Part shown: positions 26,278-35,080 of the stretch, one piece after another
How the letters are laid out: every line of letters starts with the position of its first letter
Position numbering within the stretch: position 1 is the first letter of the stretch
Assembly: GCA_003149565.1 (NCBI GenBank)
Contig: QCWH01000006.1
Location: forward strand, 53,829 to 94,612
Direction of reading: 5' to 3'
DNA length: 40,784 bases
Source: Marivita sp. XM-24bin2
GTDB taxonomy: Bacteria > Pseudomonadota > Alphaproteobacteria > Rhodobacterales > Rhodobacteraceae
Made by a program: the position numbers and the translations under genes
The notes under the pieces: generated by a model
Told to the model about the DNA's origin: nothing
What the model saw: the letters and a program-made list of their open reading frames with translations, nothing else
Databases searched by the model: none

Positions 26278-26295
26278 TTTGCTGCGGTTGCGCGA

Positions 26296-27042
26296 TCACG
26301 CGCGCAGGAAAAAGAGCCCAGCCATCGTCAGACCGATCAGGGTGATACCGATGCGGAGCTTGCCCGTGTCCTCGATCTTCATTGCGAGGCGGGCGCCGAC
26401 ATATCCTCCGCTAAGCTGGGCCAAGGCCAAAACGACAGCGGCGTCCCACGCGACCAGTCCGGCAATCGCGTAGGCGGCTACTGACACGACAGAGAGTAAT
26501 GCGGACACAAGGTTCTTGAGGCCATTCATTCCATGAAGATTGGTGAGCCCCATCAACCCAAAGGCTGCAAGCAGCATGATGCCCAAGCCGCCATTGAAAT
26601 AGCCGCCGTAGATCGACACCGCAAAAAGCACCAGCCCTGCAATGGCCTTTGGTGGTTTGCCTTTCAGACGCAGGTGCTTCATCGCGAACGGCCCGAAGCC
26701 GAAGACCAGTGTGCCCAGAAGCAACAACCACGGAACGAGGGCCGAAAAGGTGTCTTGCGAGGTGATCAGGAGCAATCCCGCTCCGGCGAGGCCACCAATG
26801 GCAGCGATGATCAGCACCGTCAGGACTGGAAGCGGGTCCTGTGTCTCCATGTCGTGACGATAGGCCCAGGCGCTGCTGAGATAGCCGGGTAGGGCAGTCA
26901 GGGTGGCCGTGGCATTGGCCATGATCGGCGGCACGCCTACCCAGACCAGAGCCGGGAAACTGATGAACGTTCCACCGCCGGCAATGGCATTGAGCATTCC
27001 GGCAGCCAGACCGGCGCAGATCAGTAAGGCTATGTCAAACAT
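26296..27042 (-). CDS. TSUP family (TauE/SafE) sulfite/sulfonate exporter-like permease
   Basis: A membrane protein of 248 residues with about eight hydrophobic segments. [20 protein letters not shown] (N-terminal) and the repeated [20 protein letters not shown] (second half) are the two half-repeats that define the TSUP family; members export sulfite, sulfoacetate or related anions. The start ATG 27042 lacks a strong ribosome site. An inverted repeat at 27085-27105 upstream may bind a regulator. Substrate is not indicated. Confidence 0.92.
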   Translation of the reverse strand: MFDIALLICAGLAAGMLNAIAGGGTFISFPALVWVGVPPIMANATATLTALPGYLSSAWAYRHDMETQDPLPVLTVLIIAAIGGLAGAGLLLITSQDTFSALVPWLLLLGTLVFGFGPFAMKHLRLKGKPPKAIAGLVLFAVSIYGGYFNGGLGIMLLAAFGLMGLTNLHGMNGLKNLVSALLSVVSVAAYAIAGLVAWDAAVVLALAQLSGGYVGARLAMKIEDTGKLRIGITLIGLTMAGLFFLRA

Positions 27043-27084
27043 AAGAAGGCGCTTTCGTGGATCGGAACTCTCCTTTGCGCCATT

Positions 27085-27105
27085 TCGGTTTGATCTGCAA
27101 ACCGA
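27085..27105. promoter_or_regulatory. Candidate operator upstream of the TSUP permease
   Basis: TCGGTTTG-ATCTG-CAAACCGA, two perfect 8-base arms around a 5-base spacer, lies 43-63 bases upstream of the permease start. The 21-base dyad fits a dimeric transcription factor. Confidence 0.5.
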
Positions 27106-27336
27106 TCTGGATTTTGAACTGAGCACGAAAGACCCGCAGAGAGAGCACGGAACTGGATGCGTAAAAAGCCGCAAACCAATTGCCAAATGACGCTTCTATT
27201 CGTGGAAAACGTTTGAAAACCGGGCAAATCGCCTCAACAGGGGTTTGTAACGCGGTGTCGCAATTGACCGATCTTGACCCGCACGTTACGTGACCCAGCA
27301 AGTTTTCGACACGTGACTTTCAGGAAAGAGCCCGAC

Positions 27337-28986
27337 ATGAGCGAACACACGCGCGAAGCGATGGAATATGATGTGGTCATCGTTGGTGCAGGCCCCGCTG
27401 GCCTGTCCGCCGCGATCCGGTTGAAGCAGCTTGATGCCGAGTTGAACGTCGTGGTTCTTGAAAAGGGTTCCGAAGTGGGCGCGCATATCCTGTCGGGTGC
27501 GGTGCTTGATCCCTGCGGTCTTGATGCGCTGATCCCCGACTGGAAAGAAAAGGGTGCTCCGCTCAACGTGCCGGTCAAGGAAGACAAATTCTACATGCTG
27601 GGTGAGGCGGGTCAGATCCGTATCCCCAACTGGCCAATGCCGCCGCTGATGAACAACCACGGCAACTACATCGTGTCGATGGGCAATGTCTGCCGCTGGA
27701 TGGCAGAACAGGCCGAAGAACTGGGTGTCGAGATCTTCCCTGGCATGGCGTGTTCGGAACTCGTTTACGGCGACAATGGCGAAGTCAAAGGCGTGGTCGC
27801 TGGCGAATTTGGAAAGAATGCCGATGGCACTCCGGGGCCAGGCTATGAGCCGGGCATGGAGCTGCACGGCAAATACGTGTTCCTCAGCGAAGGCGTGCGC
27901 GGCAGCCTCGCTAAGGAAGTGATCGCCAAGTACGACCTGTCGAAAGGCAAGGAACCACAGAAATTCGGCCTTGGCATGAAGGAGATCTGGGAGATCGACC
28001 CCGACAAGCACCGGGAAGGCTCTGTCACCCACACGATGGGCTGGCCGCTTGGGTCGAATGCAGGTGGCGGGTCGTTCATCTATCACCTCGACAACAACCA
28101 AGTTTATGTCGGCTTCGTGGTTCACCTGAATTACGAGAACCCGCACCTGTACCCCTACATGGAATTCCAGCGCTTCAAGCATCACCCGATGGTGGCCGAA
28201 CTGCTGAAGGGCGGAAAGCGTGTGGCCTATGGCGCGCGGGCGATTTCTGAAGGTGGCTACCAGTCGATGCCGAAAATGGTGGCACCCGGTGTGGCGCTGC
28301 TCGGTTGTTCCGTTGGCATGGTCAATGTCCCGCGCATCAAGGGCAACCATAACGCGATGCTGTCGGGCAAAGCTGCGGCCGAAGCCGCCTATGCCGCCAT
28401 TCAGGATGGACGCGGGTCGGACGAACTGACCGCCTATGAGGACGAGGTGCGCACAGGTGCCATCGGCGAGGACCTGAAAAAGGTACGCAATGTCAAACCG
28501 CTGTGGTCGAAATACGGCCTGACCGCGTCTTTGACATTGGGTGGCTTCGATATGTGGACCAATACGCTTGGCTTTTCCCTCTTCGGGACCGTTGGCCACG
28601 GCAAATCCGATGCCGAGGCCACAGGCGAAGCCTCCAAGTTCAAGCCGATCGACTATCCGAAACCGGACGGCAAATTGTCTTTTGACCGCCTGACAAACGT
28701 GTCTTTCGCGGCGACAAACCACGAAGAAAGCCAACCAGCGCATCTCAAGCTCAAGGATGCGTCGGTTCCGGTGTCTGTGAACCTTCCGAAATACGGTGGA
28801 CCGTCGGCGCGTTACTGTCCGGCGGGTGTTTACGAATTTGTGAAGGACGAGAAAGGCGATGACAAGTTCGTCATCAATTTCCAGAACTGTGTCCACTGTA
28901 AAACCTGTGATATCAAGGACCCGAGCCAGAACATCAACTGGACCGTGCCGCAGGGCGGGGACGGGCCGAACTACCCGAACATGTAA
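27337..28986 (+). CDS. Electron transfer flavoprotein-ubiquinone oxidoreductase
   Basis: ETF-QO carries electrons from ETF (fatty-acid and amino-acid dehydrogenases) to ubiquinone at the inner membrane. 549 residues from ATG 27337, which has an agga ribosome site. The N-terminus has the FAD motif DVVIVGAGPAGLSAAIRLK (12-30). The C-terminus has the 4Fe-4S ligands C494, C518, C521 and C524 (CPAGVYEF; NCVHCKTC) and the terminal QGGDGPNY. The middle includes the ubiquinone-binding region with the membrane surface helix. Closed by a terminator at 28992. Confidence 0.97.
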   Translation: MSEHTREAMEYDVVIVGAGPAGLSAAIRLKQLDAELNVVVLEKGSEVGAHILSGAVLDPCGLDALIPDWKEKGAPLNVPVKEDKFYMLGEAGQIRIPNWPMPPLMNNHGNYIVSMGNVCRWMAEQAEELGVEIFPGMACSELVYGDNGEVKGVVAGEFGKNADGTPGPGYEPGMELHGKYVFLSEGVRGSLAKEVIAKYDLSKGKEPQKFGLGMKEIWEIDPDKHREGSVTHTMGWPLGSNAGGGSFIYHLDNNQVYVGFVVHLNYENPHLYPYMEFQRFKHHPMVAELLKGGKRVAYGARAISEGGYQSMPKMVAPGVALLGCSVGMVNVPRIKGNHNAMLSGKAAAEAAYAAIQDGRGSDELTAYEDEVRTGAIGEDLKKVRNVKPLWSKYGLTASLTLGGFDMWTNTLGFSLFGTVGHGKSDAEATGEASKFKPIDYPKPDGKLSFDRLTNVSFAATNHEESQPAHLKLKDASVPVSVNLPKYGGPSARYCPAGVYEFVKDEKGDDKFVINFQNCVHCKTCDIKDPSQNINWTVPQGGDGPNYPNM

Positions 28987-28991
28987 GCCGC

Positions 28992-29018
28992 AAGGGCCGG
29001 GCCAACGCCCGGCCTTTT
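28992..29018 (+). terminator. Rho-independent terminator after the ETF-QO gene
   Basis: Arm GGCCGGGC (28995-29002), loop CAAC, complement to 29014, followed by TTTT. It is 6 bases after the stop. Confidence 0.88.
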
Positions 29019-29085
29019 GCTTTGGTTGCTTGTCTCCGGGTGCCGCGTTACGGTTCGCGAAATAGCCTCACTGAGGGAGACGGGA

Positions 29086-30810
29086 ATGGCGCAGTCCAGC
29101 ATGAAACGGCTCTTGGGATCAGCAGCGCTCGCGCTTTGTCTGATGGCACCGGGCAGCGTGTTTGCGAACAGTCTGGCCGGGGATTACCTCGCTGGGCGAC
29201 AAGCCAGCTTTGACGGCGATATTCAGGCGGCGGCAAGCTACTATGGCCGCGCTGTCATGCATGATCCGGAAAATCCGGTGATCCTGGAACGAGCGGCCCT
29301 CGCCGAGATTTCGCTGGGTGACGTGGAAAGGGCGGCGGCGCTGTCCACCAAGCTGGTCAATGACGGGCACCGCAGTCAGGTCGCGCATATGGCGCTCGTT
29401 GCTGAACTTGCGGCGTCCGAGGATTACGAAGGCTTGATTGCGCGGGTGGAGGATGATCGCGGGGTCGGCCCGCTGGTGGATGGGTTGCTGCTGGCGTGGT
29501 CGCAGCTTGGCAAAGGAGACATGTCCGCAGCTCTTGTGCAGTTTGACGAGTTGTCCAATCAGCAGGGCATGCGCAATTTTGCGATGTATCACAAAGCACT
29601 TGCCCTGGCGTCGGTTGGTGATTTTGAAAGTGCCGCAGGCATTCTTGAGAACGCCGGTACGGGCGGAATGCAGCTCACCCGGCGGGGTGTCATGGCCCAT
29701 GTCGAGGTGCTCAGCCAGCTTGATCGCAACGAGGACGCGCTGACACTGATTGACACGGCGTTCGGCGGTGATCTTGATCGTGGTCTGAGCCAGATGCGCG
29801 CCGCGCTGGACGCGGGTGAGGCCATTCCTTTTACCCACATCAGAGGTGCGCGTGACGGACTGGCTGAGGTGTTTTACACGCTTGCCGCCGCATTGGCGAA
29901 TGAGGCCAACGACGAATTCACCCTGCTCTACACGCGGGTCGCTCAATACCTGCGCCCCGAGCACGTGGATGCGATCCTCCTGACGGCCAGCCTTTTGGAC
30001 GAAATGGGTCAGTCTGATCTGGCGGTCAAAGCCTACGCCGAGGTGCCCGAAGACCACCCTGCATATCACGCCGCGGAGTTGGGTCGCGCCGCTGCCCTGC
30101 GCGACAGCGATAAGGTGGATGCCGCGGTCGAAGTGCTGCAGCGTCTGGCGAAAACTCACGGTGATCAGCCCATTGTGCATTCGACGCTGGGCGACACGAT
30201 GCGGCAGCTCGAGCGGTACGAAGAAGCCATTGATGCCTACACGCAGGCACTCGACCTGTTTGAAGTCGAAACACAGCGTCAGTGGTTCCTGCACTATGCC
30301 CGGGCGATCAGCTACGAACGACTGGGTCGTTGGGACGACGCTGAGGCGGATTTTCGCGCCGCCTTGGAATTGAACCCGGATCAGCCGCAGGTGCTGAATT
30401 ATCTCGGGTACTCGCTGGTCGAAAAACAGATCAAGCTGGACGAAGCGCTCGATATGATTGAACGCGCAGCGGCAGCGCGACCTGACAGCGGGTATATCAT
30501 CGACTCTCTTGGGTGGGTCCTCTATCGGCTGGGTCGCTACGAAGAAGCCGTTGGGCATATGGAGCGCGCGGCGGAATTGATGCCGGTCGATCCTATCGTC
30601 AATGACCATTTGGGGGACGTTTATTGGGCCGTCGGTCGCAAGACAGAAGCGCGGTTCCAATGGCGTCGGGCGCTGTCCTTCACGATCTATGGCTCGACCG
30701 CGGAGGAGGTCAATGCCGACCGAATCCGGGCCAAGCTTGAGGTTGGGCTGGATCAGGTTCTGGCGGACGAAGGCGCGCCGCCGCTGCAGGTCGCGAATGA
30801 CGACGGTTAA
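29086..30810 (+). CDS. TPR-repeat protein, probably exported
   Basis: The 574-residue protein begins MAQSSMKRLLGSAALALCLM followed by APGSVFANS, a standard signal peptide with likely cleavage after VFA, so it is periplasmic or outer-membrane associated. ATG 29086 follows gagggaga. The mature part is helical; TPR units are clearest at about 361-531 (RQLERYEEAIDAYTQALDLF; YERLGRWDDAEADFRAALEL; LYRLGRYEEAVGHMERAAEL; YWAVGRKTEARFQWRRALSF). It probably serves as a protein-interaction scaffold. It shares 14 bases with ispE, implying coupling, which is unusual for its role. Confidence 0.9.
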   Translation: MAQSSMKRLLGSAALALCLMAPGSVFANSLAGDYLAGRQASFDGDIQAAASYYGRAVMHDPENPVILERAALAEISLGDVERAAALSTKLVNDGHRSQVAHMALVAELAASEDYEGLIARVEDDRGVGPLVDGLLLAWSQLGKGDMSAALVQFDELSNQQGMRNFAMYHKALALASVGDFESAAGILENAGTGGMQLTRRGVMAHVEVLSQLDRNEDALTLIDTAFGGDLDRGLSQMRAALDAGEAIPFTHIRGARDGLAEVFYTLAAALANEANDEFTLLYTRVAQYLRPEHVDAILLTASLLDEMGQSDLAVKAYAEVPEDHPAYHAAELGRAAALRDSDKVDAAVEVLQRLAKTHGDQPIVHSTLGDTMRQLERYEEAIDAYTQALDLFEVETQRQWFLHYARAISYERLGRWDDAEADFRAALELNPDQPQVLNYLGYSLVEKQIKLDEALDMIERAAAARPDSGYIIDSLGWVLYRLGRYEEAVGHMERAAELMPVDPIVNDHLGDVYWAVGRKTEARFQWRRALSFTIYGSTAEEVNADRIRAKLEVGLDQVLADEGAPPLQVANDDG

Positions 30811-31699
30811 CGTCTTTGCGCCTGCGAAGATCAATCTGGCACTGCATGTCACCGGCCAGCGTGACGACGGCTATCACCTGCTCGACTCTTTGGTCACCTT
30901 TGCGTCTGTTGGTGACGAGTTGGAGATCAAGCCGGGCAATGCCTTGTCGCTGACAGTCGAAGGCCCGGAAGGGGCAGGCGTTCCGGCGGACATGGACAAC
31001 CTCGCTCTGCGCGCTGCGGCTTTGGCTCAGCAGGATGGTGCGGGCTTGCGTTTGGAGAAGTATCTGCCACCGGCCTCCGGAATTGGCGGCGGTTCTGCTG
31101 ACGCTGCGGCGGCGTGGCGCGGAATGGTGTGCCTCGACGAATCCCGCCGTGAAGCTTTGGCCACTGCACCACTGGACATACTCGAACAATATCTGGGCGA
31201 ACTGGCTGGCCTTGGGGCCGATGTCCCGATGTGCCTTGCCTGCAAGCCCATGCGGGCGCGTGGAATTGGCGATCAGCTTGAGGTCGTGTCGCTTCCGGCT
31301 CTTCATGCTGTGCTGGTCAATCCAAGGCTGCCGGTGTCGACACCATCCGTCTTCAAGGCGCTGAGCTCCAAGATCAATCCATCGATGCCGGATTGCATCC
31401 CTGCTTTTGCTGATGCCGCTGAGCTGATCGACTGGCTTGGGGGCATGCGCAACGATCTGGAACCGGCCGCTTTGGCGGTTCAGCCCGCCATCGCCGATGT
31501 GCTTGATGTCCTTGCGGTCCAGGAAGGATGCGGTTTGGCGCGGATGTCGGGTTCAGGGGCTACGTGTTTTGGGTTGTTCGACACCGAAGCATCAGCAAAG
31601 GACGCCGCGCGTGAGCTGTGCGATGCGCATCCCGATTGGTGGGTGGCGGAATGCACTCTGAGAGACCAGTTCGACGCAGCGCTGCCCAAAATCAGTTGA
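30797..31699 (+). CDS. ispE: 4-diphosphocytidyl-2-C-methyl-D-erythritol kinase
   Basis: IspE phosphorylates the 2-hydroxyl of CDP-methylerythritol in the MEP isoprenoid pathway. The GHMP-kinase fold shows FAPAKINLALHVTGQRDDGY (6-25) and the ATP-binding PPASGIGGGSADAAAA (91-106); GLARMSGSGATCFGLF (236-251) is the third GHMP motif. ATG 30797 lies within the end of the TPR gene. It is 300 residues, slightly longer than most members. The last 8 bases overlap the end of the convergent polyprenyl synthase gene. Confidence 0.95.
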   Translation: MTTVNVFAPAKINLALHVTGQRDDGYHLLDSLVTFASVGDELEIKPGNALSLTVEGPEGAGVPADMDNLALRAAALAQQDGAGLRLEKYLPPASGIGGGSADAAAAWRGMVCLDESRREALATAPLDILEQYLGELAGLGADVPMCLACKPMRARGIGDQLEVVSLPALHAVLVNPRLPVSTPSVFKALSSKINPSMPDCIPAFADAAELIDWLGGMRNDLEPAALAVQPAIADVLDVLAVQEGCGLARMSGSGATCFGLFDTEASAKDAARELCDAHPDWWVAECTLRDQFDAALPKIS

Positions 31700-32690
31700 T
31701 CCGCGCCACCACGTAATCGGCCAGATCGTCGAGCATGTCGCGGATAGGGTGGGCTGGCAGCGTGGCGAGCGCAGCGCGCGCCTTGGCAATCCAATCGTTC
31801 GCTTCCGCACGGGTTGCCTCAAGCGTGCCATGCTTGTTCAAGAGCGCAATCGCGTGTTCAAGATCGCCCTCTTCCTGTCGGCCTTTTTCAATCGTCCGCT
31901 TCCAGAAGGCGCGCTCTTCCTCGTCACCCAAGGCCACAGCCTTAATCACCGGCAGTGTCAGCTTGCGCTCGCGGAAATCGTCGCCCACGTTTTTGCCAGT
32001 GGCGTCCGACCCCCAGTAATCGAGCAAATCATCGACGATCTGGAACGCGATCCCCAAAGCATCCCCGTAATCAAACAGGGCTTGCACTTGCGCCTCGTCC
32101 ATCTCGGCGATCACGCCGCCCACCTCGGTTGCGGCGGAAAACAGTGCCGCCGTCTTGCCGCGTACCACTTGCAGGTAGATCTCTTCGGTCGTGCGCAGAT
32201 CCTGCGCCGCCGTCATCTGCAAGACCTCGCCTTCGGCAATCGTGGCCGCCGCATCGGACAGGATGCGCAGCACGCGGATGTTGTTGGTCTCGGTCATCAA
32301 CTGGAACGACCGCGCGAACAGGTAGTCACCGACCAGCACGCTCGACTTGTTGTCCCACAGCAGGTTCGCCGTAGGCCGTCCCCGCCGCTTCTCGCTCTCG
32401 TCAACCACATCGTCATGCAGAAGCGTCGCGGTGTGGATGAACTCTACCGTCGCGGCCAGTTTGACGTGGTTGTCGCCCTCGTAGCCACACATCCGCGCTG
32501 CCGCCAGCGTCAGCATCGGGCGTAACCGCTTGCCCCCGGCTTCAACCAGATGCGCAGTCACTTCCGGGATGCGCGGTGCATGTTCCGACGCCATACGCGT
32601 GCGGATCAGTGCGTTGACTTGGGCCATGTCACCCGACAGCGCTTCTGCCAGCCGATCATGCGGTTTCTGACTTGGTTTATCCAACATCAT
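31692..32690 (-). CDS. ispB: Polyprenyl (octaprenyl/decaprenyl) diphosphate synthase
   Basis: A trans-prenyltransferase building the side chain of ubiquinone. 332 residues from ATG 32690, with aagga 6 bases upstream; ATG 32696 and 32687 are possible alternatives. GGKRLRP (52-58), first aspartate-rich motif LLHDDVVD (D93, D94, D97) and second DDLLDY (D220, D221, D224) define the active site. Chain length cannot be read off with confidence; Rhodobacterales usually make ubiquinone-10. The product feeds the quinone pool used by the ETF-QO gene in this window. Confidence 0.95.
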   Translation of the reverse strand: MMLDKPSQKPHDRLAEALSGDMAQVNALIRTRMASEHAPRIPEVTAHLVEAGGKRLRPMLTLAAARMCGYEGDNHVKLAATVEFIHTATLLHDDVVDESEKRRGRPTANLLWDNKSSVLVGDYLFARSFQLMTETNNIRVLRILSDAAATIAEGEVLQMTAAQDLRTTEEIYLQVVRGKTAALFSAATEVGGVIAEMDEAQVQALFDYGDALGIAFQIVDDLLDYWGSDATGKNVGDDFRERKLTLPVIKAVALGDEEERAFWKRTIEKGRQEEGDLEHAIALLNKHGTLEATRAEANDWIAKARAALATLPAHPIRDMLDDLADYVVARIN

Positions 32691-32746
32691 CACCATTCCT
32701 TCAGGAAGGCTCGACAAAGCGGGCCCGGTGTTCCTACATCTTGGTC

Positions 32747-32962
32747 ATGGAAGAGCTTTTGCGCACCAATGACATCACACTGATACCGCTCGCCCGAGCC
32801 GTGCTTGAGGACGAGGGTATAGACAGCTTTGAATTGGACGTAAACATGAGCGTCCTCGAAGGTTCTATCGGTATCTTGCCGCGCCGACTGATGGTCCGCA
32901 GCGACGAACTAGACGACGCAAAACGTGTCTTGCGCGAATACGGTGTCAAGTTTGAGGACTGA
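32747..32962 (+). CDS. DUF2007 small protein
   Basis: 71 residues, MEELLRTNDITLIPLARAVL followed by EDEGIDSFELDVNM and LMVRSDELDDAKRVLREYG. This is the DUF2007 ferredoxin-like fold, annotated as putative signal-transducing or metal/nucleotide sensor. It is divergent from ispB and followed after 7 bases by the methylase gene, an arrangement often seen in alphaproteobacteria. The ribosome site before ATG 32747 is weak. Role unknown. Confidence 0.88.
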   Translation: MEELLRTNDITLIPLARAVLEDEGIDSFELDVNMSVLEGSIGILPRRLMVRSDELDDAKRVLREYGVKFED

Positions 32963-32969
32963 TCCGTTC

Positions 32970-33758
32970 GTGGCGGAAGAATTGACCCGCGATGATTTTC
33001 TGGGCGGTGCCGTGCGCATGTGGCAGCCGAAGGACGGATATCGGGCGGGTGTCGATCCAGTGCTTCTGGCCGCCTCAATCCCGGCGCAGGCCGGTGATAC
33101 CGTGCTGGAACTTGGCTGCGGAGGAGGTGCGGCACTGGCCTGTCTGGCCACGCGCGTGCCGGGTATCATCTGCACCGGGGTTGAGATGCAACCGGCTTAT
33201 GCAGCTTTGGCGCAGCGAAATCTGGATGACAACGGATTGGATGGATCGGTGCATTGCGCCGACCTTTCCAACCTGCCAGCGGACGTGAAATCCCAGCGTT
33301 TCGATCACGTCATCGCCAACCCGCCCTATTTCGAGGATTTTCGCGCCGTGGCCGCTCGGTCTCGGGAACGCGCTGTGTCCCGATCCGGGGCGTTGCCCTT
33401 GGAAAAATGGGTGAGCGTTGCGTCCAAGCGGCTGAAGCCCGGAGGTGTGGCCACGTTCATCCAACGCGCGGACCGGCTGCCCGAACTGATGAGCGCGTTT
33501 TTCGCCCACCTTGGTGCGCTGGAGTTCTGGCCGATTCACCCGCGCAGCACCCGGCCAGCGCGACTTGTCCTGTTGCGGGGTCGGAAAGAGCGGCGAGCGG
33601 CGTTTGTGTCGCACCCGCCGCTTGTGCTGCACCGCGGCGAAAGCCACGAGAAAGATGCCGATTCGTATACTGATTTGGTATCGAAAGTATTGCGCTCCCC
33701 GCAGGCCTTGCCGTTTCCGGCTCAAAACCGCCGACTGACACGCCGCAGTCAGCTATAA
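32970..33758 (+). CDS. TrmN6-like tRNA1(Val) A37 N6-methyltransferase family protein
   Basis: A SAM-dependent N6-adenine methylase of 262 residues. GTG 32970 has gagga about 9 bases upstream, inside the DUF2007 stop region. Motif I is VLELGCGGG (45-53) and the catalytic motif IV is NPPY (117-120). The adjacent GYRAGVDPVLLAA (23-35) fits TrmN6 proteins, which modify A37 of tRNA1(Val). Exact substrate is inferred. The C-terminal part (residues 190-262) is basic. Confidence 0.88.
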   Translation: MAEELTRDDFLGGAVRMWQPKDGYRAGVDPVLLAASIPAQAGDTVLELGCGGGAALACLATRVPGIICTGVEMQPAYAALAQRNLDDNGLDGSVHCADLSNLPADVKSQRFDHVIANPPYFEDFRAVAARSRERAVSRSGALPLEKWVSVASKRLKPGGVATFIQRADRLPELMSAFFAHLGALEFWPIHPRSTRPARLVLLRGRKERRAAFVSHPPLVLHRGESHEKDADSYTDLVSKVLRSPQALPFPAQNRRLTRRSQL

Positions 33759-33839
33759 TTCACCAACAATGCGGGTGCGGCGTGACAGAATTGTAAAACT
33801 GTGATCGACTGAAGATCCAATCAGTCACAGGAGGACTTC

Positions 33840-34001
33840 ATGAGCTTGACTTCACATCTTCAGGAACTGAAGCGGAAGCACCAAACCCTGTCTGAAGAGG
33901 TCGAACAGGCCCAACGCGCACCAGGCACAGATGACCTGATGATTGCGTCGCTGAAAAAGCAGAAACTCCGACTAAAAGAAGAGATTGAACGTCTCTCATA
34001 A
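33840..34001 (+). CDS. DUF465 (YdcH-like) small helical protein
   Basis: 53 residues: MSLTSHLQELKRKHQTLSEE and an antiparallel second helix (SLKKQKLRLKEEIERL). The charged helix-turn-helix is the DUF465/YdcH fold. Strong ribosome site caggagga before ATG 33840. A TATAAT at 33754-33759 lies about 80 bases upstream and may be its promoter box, though no good -35 is in place. Its own terminator follows at 34009. Function is unknown. Confidence 0.92.
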   Translation: MSLTSHLQELKRKHQTLSEEVEQAQRAPGTDDLMIASLKKQKLRLKEEIERLS

Positions 34002-34008
34002 GAAGATT

Positions 34009-34033
34009 GGCCCGGGTCTCCCCCGGGCTTTTT
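34009..34033 (+). terminator. Rho-independent terminator after the DUF465 gene
   Basis: Arm GCCCGGG (34010-34016), loop TCTCC, complement to 34028, then TTTTT. It touches the stop of the convergent LysR gene. Confidence 0.88.
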
Positions 34034-34971
34034 CATATCTGGTCAACGGGGATCAGCCGTTTCTTTGGCAGCTGCTCTACCAAAGCACCGATCTTTTTGT
34101 CGAGCCAATCCGAAAACGCTGCGACCTGTGGTTTCTTTTCGTGTCCCACAGGACAGACAAAGCGGAAATGCGCGTCGGTCGACAGAGCTATGTCGAACGG
34201 GGCCACCAATTGACCATCGTTCAGCGCCCCGGCAGCAAGCGTGCTGCGGGCCATGACGACGCCACCCCCCGATAGCGCCGCATCCACGGCGTGATCGGCA
34301 TGGCTGAAATGTGATCCCGTCAGCTTTGGCGGGGTTATCCCGTTGGCGCGGAACCATTGCGCCCAGTCGGCGCGGGGCCGCAGGAAATCGACACTGTCGT
34401 CAAAGATCAGCGGCGCGCCGCACAGTTTTTCAGGCGTGTCATAGACCTTGGCCAACGCGGGCGTCATCATCGGTGCGAACCAATCGCGCATCAGAACGCG
34501 CGAATATAGTCCCTTGTCGGGGCCATAGCCGAACCGCACAGCGGCATCGATATCGTCGCGCACAAAATCCACCAACCTCAAACTTGCCGAAAAGCGCAGG
34601 TCGATGTCGGGATGCGCTTGCGCGAATTCGAAAAGGCGCGGGGCCAGAACCTTGGCCGTAAAGGCTGGGCCTGCGGTCACCGTCAGAATGTTTGATTGCG
34701 CCTGCCGCCGGGCCGAACGCCATGCAGCCAGGATAAGGTCGAACCCGTCTCGCACGCCTGATTGTAGCGCCACGCCTTCGGGCGTGAGTTCAACCGCGCG
34801 GTTCAACCGGCGGAATACCGGTGTGCCCAAATGCTCTTCAAGAGACTTGATCTGAAAGGACAGCGCGGCAGGCGTCACATGCAACTCGGCAGCCGCTTGC
34901 GCAAAGGACATGTGTCGCGCAGCCGCTTCGAAGGCGCGCAAGGCGGTCAGAGGGGGCAGTCGATCGCTCAT
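34033..34971 (-). CDS. LysR-type transcriptional regulator, GcvA-like
   Basis: A 312-residue LTTR. The N-terminal winged helix (LPPLTALRAFEAAARHMSFA then QAAAELHVTPAALSFQIKSL) is followed by the two-lobed periplasmic-binding-protein-like ligand domain (about 90-300). The sequence is close to GcvA-type regulators, which respond to amino acids or related metabolites. ATG 34971 has no good ribosome site. It is divergent from a small ORF and transcript at 35081, and a dyad covers its start. That suggests it regulates itself and the divergent unit. No effector known. Confidence 0.93.
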   Translation of the reverse strand: MSDRLPPLTALRAFEAAARHMSFAQAAAELHVTPAALSFQIKSLEEHLGTPVFRRLNRAVELTPEGVALQSGVRDGFDLILAAWRSARRQAQSNILTVTAGPAFTAKVLAPRLFEFAQAHPDIDLRFSASLRLVDFVRDDIDAAVRFGYGPDKGLYSRVLMRDWFAPMMTPALAKVYDTPEKLCGAPLIFDDSVDFLRPRADWAQWFRANGITPPKLTGSHFSHADHAVDAALSGGGVVMARSTLAAGALNDGQLVAPFDIALSTDAHFRFVCPVGHEKKPQVAAFSDWLDKKIGALVEQLPKKRLIPVDQI

Positions 34972-34973
34972 AT

Positions 34974-34996
34974 TCAGTTAAGTAAATCTTAACTGA
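34974..34996. promoter_or_regulatory. LysR-type operator next to the LysR start
   Basis: TCAGTTAAG-TAAAT-CTTAACTGA, perfect 9-base arms with 5-base spacer, begins 3 bases upstream of ATG 34971. Size and T-N11-A layout fit a LysR binding site, so autoregulation is likely. Confidence 0.65.
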
Positions 34997-35024
34997 TGAG
35001 ATGAAAAGTCTCGTTTGTGGGAAA

Positions 35025-35044
35025 TTATATGGGGGGCCATATAA
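35025..35044. promoter_or_regulatory. Second dyad in the LysR/small-ORF control region
   Basis: TTATATGG-GGGG-CCATATAA, 8-base arms around four G. It overlaps an AT-rich segment that could hold the -10 of the plus-strand transcript (TTGTGG at 35015, TATAAA at 35040). It may be the second half of a LysR site or bind another regulator. Confidence 0.4.
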
Positions 35045-35080
35045 AGATCAATTAAATTTCGCAAATGTGAGAAAAGACAA

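Noticed and set aside
27264-27292. TTGACC-N17-TACGTG as an ETF-QO promoter
   Set aside because: The first box is good but the second matches the consensus at only two positions.
27286-28896. 536-codon open frame on the minus strand
   Set aside because: It mirrors the ETF-QO gene, whose FAD and 4Fe-4S motifs are complete. High GC makes such shadows common.
29119-30852. 577-codon open frame on the minus strand
   Set aside because: Antisense to the TPR gene; no recognisable protein features.
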